64,000 bases of DNA from JACDCY01 sp051305945 (GTDB taxonomy: Bacteria; Gemmatimonadota; Gemmatimonadetes; Gemmatimonadales; Gemmatimonadaceae), in contig JBPPMH010000171.1 of the NCBI GenBank assembly GCA_051305945.1, positions 25,164 through 89,163 on the forward strand, given 5' to 3'. Position 1 is the stretch's first letter, and each line of letters opens with the position of its first letter. A model generated the notes under the pieces. That model worked only from the letters and a program-made list of their open reading frames with translations, did no database searches and had not been told where the DNA came from. Positions 27,042-33,775 of this stretch are shown piece after piece. A program made the translations under genes and the position numbers.

Positions 27042-28298
27042 ATGATCGAAAGCCCCGGAACAAGACCGCGCCGCGCGGCGCTGGCGTTCATCCTCGTGAC
27101 CGTCTTCATCGACGTGCTCGGGTTCGGGCTGATCATCCCGGTTCTACCGAAGCTCATCGTCGATCTCTCCGGCGGCGACACCGCGCGCGCCGCGCGGGTG
27201 TTCGGGCTGTTCGGCACCGTGTGGGCGCTGATGCAGTTCGTCTTCTCGCCGATCATCGGCTCCCTGTCCGACCGGCTGGGCCGGCGCCCGGTCATCCTCA
27301 TCTCGTGCTTCGGCTTGGGATTGGACTACGTCATGATGGCGCTCGCACCGACGCTGGCGTGGCTGTTCGTCGGGCGCATGATATCCGGCATCACTGCGGC
27401 CACCATCGCGACCGCGGGCGCGTACGTCGCGGACGTGTCACCGCCCGAGAAGCGCGCCGGGAACTTCGGGCTCATCAGCGCCGCGTGGGGCGCGGGCTTC
27501 ATCATCGGCCCGGCGCTCGGCGGACTGCTCGGGCAGGTGAGCCCGCGCCTGCCTTTCTGGGCGGGCGCGACGCTCGCGCTAGTCGGCGTCGCTTACGGCT
27601 TCTTCGTGCTACCCGAGTCGCTCCCTCTCGAGAAGCGCGCCGCGTTTTCGTGGAAAAAAGCCAACCCCGTCGGCGCGCTCACGCTGCTGCGTTCGCATCA
27701 CGAGCTGTTCGGCCTGGCCTCCGTGAACACGATCTATCTGCTCGCGCATCACGTGCTGCCGAGCGTGTGGGTGTTATACACCGGCTACCGGTATGGCTGG
27801 AGCACGGGAATGACCGGGCTCGCGCTCGCCGCCGTCGGACTCGGCAGCATTCTCGTCCAGGTGTTCGTTGTGCGGCGCGCGGTCGCTGCGGTCGGCGAGC
27901 GGATCACGCTGCTGATCGGACTGTCGTTCGGCGCCGCGGGCTTCGCGATCTGGGGACTCGCGCCCGACACGCGCATCTTCTGGATCGGGCTTCCGATATT
28001 CTCGCTGATGGGGCTGGTGGGACCGTCGGTGCAGGCGTTGATGACCGCGCGCGTGCAGCCGCACGAGCAGGGCCAGCTTCAGGGCGCCAATAGCAGCATC
28101 ATGGGGCTCACCGGGCTCGTGGGACCGGGATTGTTCACGCTGACGTTCGCGTACTTCATAGGCGCGGGGACCCGGTGGCACATTCCAGGTGCGTCATTTC
28201 TGCTTGCGGCTGTGTTGATGCTTGTGGCGCTCGCGGTGGCGTTGACGATCAATGCGAGAGCAGCAGCCTACGGAAATGTTGTCGGGGAATCCCAGTAG
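27042..28298 (+). CDS. Tet/TCR-type MFS efflux transporter (DHA1 family)
   Basis: The protein is 418 aa with 12 TM helices. Motif A is GSLSDRLGRRPVIL between TM2 and TM3; motif C-like glycine/proline patterns occur in TM5 (SAAWGAGFIIGPALGGLLG). The opening FILVTVFIDVLGFGLIIPVL is typical of TetA-like proteins, which exchange drug for protons. The substrate cannot be read from the sequence. There is no adjacent tetR; the divergent neighbour is an MMPL exporter, so both pumps may share a control region of only 82 bases. Confidence 0.9.
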   Translation: MIESPGTRPRRAALAFILVTVFIDVLGFGLIIPVLPKLIVDLSGGDTARAARVFGLFGTVWALMQFVFSPIIGSLSDRLGRRPVILISCFGLGLDYVMMALAPTLAWLFVGRMISGITAATIATAGAYVADVSPPEKRAGNFGLISAAWGAGFIIGPALGGLLGQVSPRLPFWAGATLALVGVAYGFFVLPESLPLEKRAAFSWKKANPVGALTLLRSHHELFGLASVNTIYLLAHHVLPSVWVLYTGYRYGWSTGMTGLALAAVGLGSILVQVFVVRRAVAAVGERITLLIGLSFGAAGFAIWGLAPDTRIFWIGLPIFSLMGLVGPSVQALMTARVQPHEQGQLQGANSSIMGLTGLVGPGLFTLTFAYFIGAGTRWHIPGASFLLAAVLMLVALAVALTINARAAAYGNVVGESQ

Positions 28299-28310
28299 CC
28301 CGCATAAGGG

Positions 28311-28339
28311 AAAGGCCACCCGAACCTCAGGTGGCCTTT
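28311..28339. terminator. Bidirectional intrinsic terminator
   Basis: A perfect 10-bp stem AAAGGCCACC / GGTGGCCTTT with a 9-base loop lies between the convergent MFS gene (ends 28298) and the gene ending at 28365. T-rich bases follow on the plus strand (CTTT then CTT) and the A residues at the other foot provide U residues on the minus strand. Confidence 0.85.
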
Positions 28340-28364
28340 CTTCCAACTCGGACGATGAAAGAGT

Positions 28365-28913
28365 TCAGCTAACTCCCTCCCCTTCGTCCTCGAAGTCCTC
28401 AAAGGCGAATCCGCCGCTCTGGCGGAATACCTCGAGTGCTTCGGCCGTGCCTGCGCCCGCGAACGCGGGAGTCAGCGAGAAGCTGATCGCGCGCCGCGCG
28501 CCTTCGGGCCAGTCGGGCATCGCCAGACCCGCGACGAGTCGCTGGATCACCGAACCGCATTCGGCGAGGAGCCGGCCTGCGGTGATGCCGAGGATCTCGA
28601 GCGGAATCTCGAGATCGCTGGTGTGGAGCTCGCCGGCGGTGTCGCGCCACGCGGCGTCGCCCACGGCGCCACGCTCCGCCCACACACCCAGGTGCCGGAT
28701 CGCGCCGGACCCGCCGCCGTCGGACAGCGCCGTGCGCTGACCTTCGACCGCAGCGGCCAGCGCGAGCGCCAGCGATTCGGAGCTGGGTGCGCCGTACAAG
28801 GTCACGATCTCGCGCGGAGGCCGCTCGGAATGCAGCGGCGAAGGCACCGAGTTGACGTGAGCGAGCACAGTCGAGTGTTCCGCGTTCTCCTCTAACATTA
28901 CGAGTACATCCAT
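28365..28913 (-). CDS. Hypothetical acidic protein
   Basis: The protein is 182 aa, starting at 28913 with AAGGAGG 5 bases upstream, one of the best ribosome-binding sites in the window. It has no signal or TM segment. Readable segments are SERPPREIVTLYGAPSSESL, TALSDGGGSGAIRHLGVWAE, and a strongly acidic C-terminus (FEDFEDEGEGVS). I do not recognise a family. The strong translation signal suggests an abundant cytosolic protein. Confidence 0.65.
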   Translation of the reverse strand: MDVLVMLEENAEHSTVLAHVNSVPSPLHSERPPREIVTLYGAPSSESLALALAAAVEGQRTALSDGGGSGAIRHLGVWAERGAVGDAAWRDTAGELHTSDLEIPLEILGITAGRLLAECGSVIQRLVAGLAMPDWPEGARRAISFSLTPAFAGAGTAEALEVFRQSGGFAFEDFEDEGEGVS

Positions 28914-29048
28914 CCAGCCTCCTTGAGTTGGGCGGCCAATAATACACCTGCGGTCAACGTTCGTCGCATGAAGAATTCTTCATGGCATCTCGTCTTGTTA
29001 GACGAGCCGTTCCGGCAAATGGTAAGGAAAGGCATAACCCGTTCCATG

Positions 29049-29073
29049 CCGGCTACTACTTGTAGTAGGCCGG
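29049..29073. repeat. Short stem-loop in the 28914-29215 gap
   Basis: CCGGCTACTAC / GTAGTAGGCCGG form an 11-bp stem with one bulge and a tiny loop. It sits between the hypothetical gene and the large inverted repeat. No protein-coding potential was found in 28914-29215; the gap consists of the upstream region of the 28913 start, this hairpin and the repeat beginning at 29079. Confidence 0.5.
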
Positions 29074-29078
29074 TGGGA

Positions 29079-29228
29079 AACTGCCACTTAGAACTGACAA
29101 GCTGCGCGCTGCCAGCTAGAAGCTTCCAGCCTCGAGCTCCAGGCGACGTAGAACTATCGTGTCTCGAAAGCTCGCAGCTGGCAGCTCCCGGCTGGCCGCT
29201 CGCAGCTTGGCAGTTCTATGTGGCAGTT
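29079..29228. repeat. Large imperfect inverted repeat at the ispH 3' end
   Basis: Two 60-base arms (29079-29138 and 29169-29228) are reverse complements with roughly four of five bases matching; the outer part reads AACTGCCACTTAGAACTGAC against AACTGCCACATAGAACTGCC. The loop is 30 bases. The right arm contains the last codons and stop of ispH (stop at 29216-29218). It could act as a terminator or mRNA 3' stabiliser; no U-tract follows. Confidence 0.8.
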
Positions 29229-30445
29229 AAAACCGGGTCGATCCCGCGCGTCGCGAAAATGCGAGCCACCGTCTCCCCGATCTTGTTGTTCGGCGTACTC
29301 GCCCCCGCCGTCAGCCCAACCCTTACAGGCCCCTCGGTCGCAAGCCAGCCCCTGCTGGCGGTCTCTCCCTCGGGCGTCCGGTGCCGGATCGTCCCCGCTT
29401 CGGGATCAATGCAATCCGCGTCCTCGATGTGGTACGTCGGCACCTTGAGGGCGCAGATCGCCGCGAGCGAGATCGTGTTGCTGGAGTTGTAGCCGCCCAC
29501 CACCACCATCGCGTCGAGCGGCTCCGTGAGCAGCTCGTCCACTGCATCCTGCCGGTCCTGCGTCGCGCTGCAGATCGTGTCGAACGTCCGGAAATTCTCG
29601 GTCAGGTACTCCGGACCGTACCGGTGCGCCAGCGCCTCGCCGATCCGCCCGCCGATGGCCAGCGACTCCCGCGCGAGCATCGTGGTCTGGTTCGCCACAC
29701 CGATCCTCTTGAGGTCGCGCTCGGGGTCGAACTCCGAGTCGAACGCGTTCGGCAGCCGCTCCCGCAGCTCAGCCGCCTGGATCTTCCCCTCGATGAAGTC
29801 GCAAACGACCTCGGCCTCCTCCATGCTGCGCACCACGATGGTCTTGGCCCCGGGATACTTGAGCGTCTGCGAAGCCGTCGCCCGCGTCTCCTCGTGGTAG
29901 TACTTGCCGTGGATCAGCGACGTCAATCCATCCCGGGCGTAGCTCTCCACCCGCTTCCAGACGTTGAGCACCGACCCGCAGGTCGTGTCCACGACGATGC
30001 ATCCCAAGGAGCGAAGTGACTCGAAATCGCCGATGGTGACGCCGAAAGCCGGCAGAATGACGACGTCTTCCGGCCGGATGACGCTGAAGTCGAAGCCCTG
30101 CGGGCTCGGCAACAGAAACGTCACGCCCATCGCCCGAAGCTTGGCGTTCACGTGCGGGTTGTGGATGATCTCCCCGACCAGGTAGATCCGGCGGTCGGGG
30201 AACTTGCGCCGCGACTGGTAGGCGTAGTCCACGGCCCGCTCGACCCCGTAACAGAAGCCGAACTCCCGGGCCAGCCGGACGGTCGTGTCCCCGGCGGTGA
30301 GGGTGTACTCATTCGTACGCAACAGGTCCACGAGCTGCCCCGTATAGTCCGCGGCCAGCTCTTCTTCGACCTCCGCCTTGAGGCCGAGGCCTTTCCGAAA
30401 GTAGGTTACTTGCCCTCCCCCTCCTTCAGCGGTCATACGATCCAA
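29216..30445 (-). CDS. ispH: 4-hydroxy-3-methylbut-2-enyl diphosphate reductase, long form
   Basis: The protein is 409 aa. The three iron-sulphur cluster cysteines are Cys65 (REFGFCYGVERAV), Cys156 (VVDTTCGSVLNVW) and Cys292 (FDTICSATQDRQ). The last step of the MEP pathway, HMBPP to IPP plus DMAPP, follows. At ~400 aa with YNSSNTISLAAICALKVPTY near the C-terminus it is the plant/cyanobacterial-like long type, not the ~310 aa E. coli type. Two Met codons (30445, 30436) are possible starts; the 5' end overlaps the divergent S66 gene. The stop lies within a large inverted repeat. Confidence 0.95.
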   Translation of the reverse strand: MDRMTAEGGGGQVTYFRKGLGLKAEVEEELAADYTGQLVDLLRTNEYTLTAGDTTVRLAREFGFCYGVERAVDYAYQSRRKFPDRRIYLVGEIIHNPHVNAKLRAMGVTFLLPSPQGFDFSVIRPEDVVILPAFGVTIGDFESLRSLGCIVVDTTCGSVLNVWKRVESYARDGLTSLIHGKYYHEETRATASQTLKYPGAKTIVVRSMEEAEVVCDFIEGKIQAAELRERLPNAFDSEFDPERDLKRIGVANQTTMLARESLAIGGRIGEALAHRYGPEYLTENFRTFDTICSATQDRQDAVDELLTEPLDAMVVVGGYNSSNTISLAAICALKVPTYHIEDADCIDPEAGTIRHRTPEGETASRGWLATEGPVRVGLTAGASTPNNKIGETVARIFATRGIDPVLTAT

Positions 30446-31447
30446 TCTAGTCAGCCCCCTGCCGGGTCGCCCTCCGAAGAGCCGCTTTCACCGGACCCGG
30501 CGGACGCGGATCTGCCGCCGCTGCAAAAACCTCCCGCGATCAAGAAGGGCGACACCATCGGCGTAGTGGCCCCGTCGTACGCGCCGCGGCCGGGATGGCT
30601 GCTGCGCGGAGTGAAGGCGCTCGAGCACGTCGGTTTCAGCGTGATTCTCGACACCGAGATCGAGCAGATGCGCCGGTTCGAGCGGCGCGAGGACGAGCGC
30701 CGAGCCGAGAATTTCATGGGGATGTGGATCGATCCGCGGGTGAAGGCCGTCATCGGCGGGACCGGCGGGTACGGCGCCACGCGGATGATTCCGTATCTCG
30801 AGCCGGAAGTATTTCGCCGGAACCCCAAACCGTTCGTCGGCTACTCCGACATCACCGCGCTGCACATCTGGCTGATGCGGCGCTCGGGGATCCGCGTCTT
30901 CCACGGCCCGACGGTGGACGATCTCATTCCGAGCATGCGCGACCCGACGATGATCTCGCTGCTGAGCGCGCTGATGACGCCGCGCCCAACTGCGAAGATC
31001 GGCAAGGGGATCGCGCGCACGAGCCGGCCGGGCCGCGCGGTCGGCCGGCTCACCGGCGGGAATCTCTCGCTCGTGCAGCAGACGATCGGCACGCCGTACG
31101 AGATCGACACGCGCGGCGCGATCCTCTTTCTCGAGGAGACGACGGAGCCGATGTCGGTGGCCGACGAGCGGCTGGTCCACCTTCGCGCGGCGGGACTGCT
31201 CAAGCACATCCGCGGGATCGTGTTCGGCCAGCTCTCGCTGGATCGCTCAGAAGAAAACGAGTTCGAGGATTTCCTGCTCGACCTCGTGGCGGACCTCGGC
31301 GTTCCGGTCGTAATGGACTTCCCCGCGGGACACGAGGTGCCCAACCTCACGCTGCCGTTAGGGACGCTGGTGGAGCTTGTAGCCGAGGAGCAGACGGGGT
31401 GGATCAGCTATGCGGAGGACGCACTCATCGAGCCGCAGAGTCCTTGA
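30410..31447 (+). CDS. S66 family LD-carboxypeptidase-like peptidase
   Basis: The catalytic pattern is clear: nucleophile Ser in KPFVGYSDITALHIWL, Glu in AILFLEETTEPMS and His in DFPAGHEVPNLTLPLGT, with the opening KKGDTIGVVAPSYAPRPG. S66 enzymes cleave the L,D bond of murein tetrapeptides in recycling (LdcA) or hydrolyse microcin-C-type conjugates (MccF). The start is uncertain: no ATG or GTG lies upstream of the domain in frame, so I used the TTG at 30410, which overlaps the ispH 5' end by 36 bases. A CTG nearer the domain is the alternative. The 3' end overlaps the HEPN gene by 23 bases. Confidence 0.85.
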   Translation: MPSPSFSGHTIQSSQPPAGSPSEEPLSPDPADADLPPLQKPPAIKKGDTIGVVAPSYAPRPGWLLRGVKALEHVGFSVILDTEIEQMRRFERREDERRAENFMGMWIDPRVKAVIGGTGGYGATRMIPYLEPEVFRRNPKPFVGYSDITALHIWLMRRSGIRVFHGPTVDDLIPSMRDPTMISLLSALMTPRPTAKIGKGIARTSRPGRAVGRLTGGNLSLVQQTIGTPYEIDTRGAILFLEETTEPMSVADERLVHLRAAGLLKHIRGIVFGQLSLDRSEENEFEDFLLDLVADLGVPVVMDFPAGHEVPNLTLPLGTLVELVAEEQTGWISYAEDALIEPQSP

Positions 31448-31862
31448 GGGCTGCGAATTTCTGTTCCGACCAATCGCCGAATTGGCCTAAGCGACGCCGT
31501 ATCTGGCGAATGTCGGCTGCCGTTACTGGCTCTCCCGCGTAGGATACGCGGTCCTTTATCCCGGTCAGGTACCGCAGACCGGCGATTGCCTTCTCATCGT
31601 CGGGCGTGTGCAGGCGCACCACTGAACGCAGAAAGTCTTCGGCCAACCGATGGTCGCCTTTCGACTTCTGACCGGTCGCGCGAATCGTCACCGCATCGCA
31701 GAACGCGATGGCGCTGTGGACGGCAATTACTGCTACACTATTTCGATGTTGAGTGCCTGAGTCGGCCATCTGCTCCACGGTCCGGCGAAAGCCCCGTGCC
31801 TCGTCGAGGTAAGCGGAAGCGTTTCGGGGATCGACCGCTGATGATGAGCGCTTTCGAGTCAC
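31425..31862 (-). CDS. HEPN-domain protein of an MNT/HEPN module
   Basis: The protein is 145 aa, starting with GTG that overlaps the upstream stop as GTGA (31859-31862). It is all-helical: VAVIAVHSAIAFCDAVTIRA, then SKGDHRLAEDFL and LRYLTGIKDRVSYAGEP. The HxxI...DA and GDH motifs resemble the HEPN subgroup seen in actinobacterial SAV_6107-like proteins (from memory). HEPN proteins paired with nucleotidyltransferases are commonly toxins (RNases). The usual C-terminal Rx4-6H RNase motif is not apparent: R105 is followed by VSYAGEP with no His. So it may be a non-RNase HEPN or use other residues. Confidence 0.75.
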   Translation of the reverse strand: MTRKRSSSAVDPRNASAYLDEARGFRRTVEQMADSGTQHRNSVAVIAVHSAIAFCDAVTIRATGQKSKGDHRLAEDFLRSVVRLHTPDDEKAIAGLRYLTGIKDRVSYAGEPVTAADIRQIRRRLGQFGDWSEQKFAALKDSAAR

Positions 31863-32518
31863 GGCCAGCGAACTTTCTTTTTCAGCCGGTGAGGAAGATC
31901 AGGCATAGACGAGATCGTGTCGCCGTGCAGCTGAACGCCGCCATCCCGGAGCGTTTGCATGAGGCGCTTGCCTGCCGCGCTAGAGAAATGCGACCGGCTG
32001 ACAATGCGGGCGCTCAGTGGGATGCCGAACGCTTCTCGAATGAATTGGTCGGCAGCCTCGAGTCTGCGGTTGACATAACTTTTGCGAGCCTTGGCATTGG
32101 CCACAACGAGCAGGTCGACGTCGCGCCATGTCCGCTCCCCCGTAACGACGCTGCCGTAAAGAATTACCGCGATGATGCCGGGGCCAAGCTTCTCGGTGTG
32201 ATTCCGCACGTTCTCTACAAGATGCTCGCGGAGATCCTGCTCGGACCTAAACAAATCGAGCACGCAGTACCGAACCAACGCACGCTTGCTGTTAAGCTCG
32301 TATCGGGCGGTTCGACCTACGTTGGAACGATTCAGGACACCGAGCCCAACCAGACGCTCGAGAGCCTTGCGCATCGACGACTGATTGATTCCCGTGCGCC
32401 GGGCAATCTCGTTGCCGCTGAATCCGCCTTCTACGAGGGAAAAGAAGCGAAGCGCTGTAACGTTCAGCTCATCGCCCAGAACGTCCTCCAACGTGGCAGT
32501 ACCCTGTAGTCTTAGCAT
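31859..32518 (-). CDS. Winged-helix/MNT nucleotidyltransferase fusion, module partner and probable autoregulator
   Basis: The protein is 219 aa. Residues ~17-75 are a winged HTH (GFSGNEIARRTGINQSSMRK, then ALERLVGLGVLNRSNVGRT). Residues ~112-200 are a minimal nucleotidyltransferase with Gly122-Ser123 and Asp133/Asp135 in YGSVVTGERTWRDVDLLVV, so the catalytic GS...DxD pattern is intact. In known MNT/HEPN pairs the MNT neutralises HEPN by AMPylation. The fused DNA-binding domain makes this protein a candidate repressor of its own promoter; two palindromes overlap its start codon. The HEPN gene follows in a GTGA overlap. Confidence 0.85.
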   Translation of the reverse strand: MLRLQGTATLEDVLGDELNVTALRFFSLVEGGFSGNEIARRTGINQSSMRKALERLVGLGVLNRSNVGRTARYELNSKRALVRYCVLDLFRSEQDLREHLVENVRNHTEKLGPGIIAVILYGSVVTGERTWRDVDLLVVANAKARKSYVNRRLEAADQFIREAFGIPLSARIVSRSHFSSAAGKRLMQTLRDGGVQLHGDTISSMPDLPHRLKKKVRWP

Positions 32519-32557
32519 TAGAGTGCTAATATTAGCACTGGAGTGCTAATAAGGCAA
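32512..32557 (-). promoter_or_regulatory. Promoter with two tandem palindromic operators for the MNT/HEPN module
   Basis: Minus strand. The box TTGCCT (32552-32557), a 17-base spacer and TAATAT (32529-32534) form a sigma70-like promoter whose start site would lie about 4 bases before the ATG (32516-32518). Two 18-bp palindromes cover it: a perfect 8+2+8 site TTAGCACTCCAGTGCTAA at 32532-32549 in the spacer, and a one-mismatch copy TTAGCACTCTAATGCTAA at 32512-32529 covering the start codon. Their centres are 20 bp apart, two helical turns. Near-leaderless transcription and autorepression are inferred. Confidence 0.7.
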
Positions 32558-32669
32558 CTGCTTGTCTGAGAGTGGTCTGAGAGCTAATAGCTAACGGTTC
32601 AAAGCTCACGGCCTGTATTCCCCGTCATTACGCATGGGGGTTGCTGGTGCTCAGCTTTCCCACCAAGCA

Positions 32670-33161
32670 TCAGCCAGCTTCCTCACGCAGCTTGGAGCTC
32701 GCGCTCCGGATGATCGACCACGCTGATTGCAGGAACAGTCCCGCGATGGCAGCGGCCACCACCAAATCGGGCCAGCGAGTTCCAGTGAACGCTACAAATC
32801 CCGCCGCGATCAATACGGCCACGTTCCCCAATGCATCGTTCCGCGAGAACAGCCAGATCGCGCGCACGTTCACGTCTCCGGCACGATGTGGCAGCAGCAC
32901 CGCGGCCGCGGCGAGGTTCACGACCAGCGCAATGCCGCCGAACACGCCCATCAGCTCCGCGTCGGGCTGACGCAGCACGAGGATGCGATACGCCGTGGCG
33001 GCGAGCACGCCCACACCCATTGCCGCTAGAAACAAACCTTGTGTGAGAGCAACGCGGGCGCGCCATTCACGCGGCCACGTCAGCGCAACGATCCCGAAGA
33101 ACGTGATCAGCCCGTCGCCGAGAAAGTCGGGCGCGGTCGGGATCCCGCCTGCCCGCCCCAC
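32670..33161 (-). CDS. CDF-type cation efflux transporter lacking its N-terminal helix
   Basis: The protein is 163 aa from a GTG that directly abuts the gmhA stop (TGAGTG). From residue ~10 it aligns in pattern with DmeF/CzcD-like CDF proteins: APDFLGDGLITFFGIVAL keeps the D-xxx-D metal pair of TM2, followed by ELMGVFGGIALVVNLAAAAV, AIWLFSRNDALGNVAVLIAA and FTGTRWPDLVVAAAIAGLFL (the ND and WPD motifs of TM5-TM6). Typical relatives of ~200 aa carry ~45 extra N-terminal residues, including TM1, and these are missing. It is therefore truncated, possibly nonfunctional. Confidence 0.7.
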   Translation of the reverse strand: MGRAGGIPTAPDFLGDGLITFFGIVALTWPREWRARVALTQGLFLAAMGVGVLAATAYRILVLRQPDAELMGVFGGIALVVNLAAAAVLLPHRAGDVNVRAIWLFSRNDALGNVAVLIAAGFVAFTGTRWPDLVVAAAIAGLFLQSAWSIIRSASSKLREEAG

Positions 33162-33746
33162 TCAGCTCCCCTTCACGACCTCGTCGACTGTCACGGACCA
33201 GAGATGCAGCACCATCAGGTGCATCTCCTGAATGTGCGCCGTGACTTTGCTCGGCACCGCGAGCACGTGATCCGCCGTTGCGCCGGCAGCCAGCCCGGCG
33301 GCGCCCGTGAGCGCGATCGTGATCGCCCCGCCCTTTTTTCCGGCGGCCAGGCCGCGTAACACGTTCTCCGATTTCCCGCTGGTGGTGAGCCCGATGACGA
33401 CGTCGCCGGGCTGCGTGAACGCCTCCACCTGGCGCTCGAACAGGGTCTCGTACCCGAAATCGTTGGCGATGCAGGTCACCGCCGCCGGATCGCACGCGAG
33501 CGCGACCGCCGGCAGGGGACGGCGGTTGTCCTTGAAGCGCCCGATCAGCTCGCCCACCAGATGACTCGCCTGCGTCGCGCTGCCGCCGTTGCCGAACACG
33601 ATGACTTTCCGCCCGGTGACGAGTGCTTCAGCCATGGCGTCAGCCGACGCACCAATTGCGGACCCCAGCGATGCGAGTGAGTCGCGCACCACTTTCTGGT
33701 GCGCCTCGAAATATTCCGTCAGTGAAGCCTGCGATGTTCTTGCCAT
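33162..33746 (-). CDS. gmhA: Sedoheptulose-7-phosphate isomerase-like SIS protein
   Basis: The protein is 194 aa. It has the SIS fold with GRKVIVFGNGGSATQASHLV, LTTSGKSENVLRGLAAGKKG, the N-terminal helix region and the late AHIQEMHLMVLHLW with catalytic Glu/His. GmhA converts sedoheptulose 7-phosphate to heptose 7-phosphate for lipopolysaccharide heptose, which suits a Gram-negative-type envelope; a DiaA-like role is the alternative. The start at 33746 gives a standard-length protein. It is 29 bases downstream of the DEIH helicase on the same strand and directly upstream of the truncated CDF gene. Confidence 0.9.
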   Translation of the reverse strand: MARTSQASLTEYFEAHQKVVRDSLASLGSAIGASADAMAEALVTGRKVIVFGNGGSATQASHLVGELIGRFKDNRRPLPAVALACDPAAVTCIANDFGYETLFERQVEAFTQPGDVVIGLTTSGKSENVLRGLAAGKKGGAITIALTGAAGLAAGATADHVLAVPSKVTAHIQEMHLMVLHLWSVTVDEVVKGS

Positions 33747-33775
33747 GTTGTGTCGGGTTTCGGGGTCGGGGAATT

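Noticed and set aside
15801..28298. A resistance island joining the AAC(6')-like gene, MMPL and Tet-type pumps
   Set aside because: The genes are up to 11 kb apart, interspersed with housekeeping genes, with no integrase, transposase or attachment site and no shift in base composition.
32512..32549. A CIRCE/HrcA heat-shock operator
   Set aside because: The arms match the half-sites but the ~9-bp spacer is missing, no groE, dnaK or hrcA gene is near, and the site is placed on a HEPN/MNT gene.
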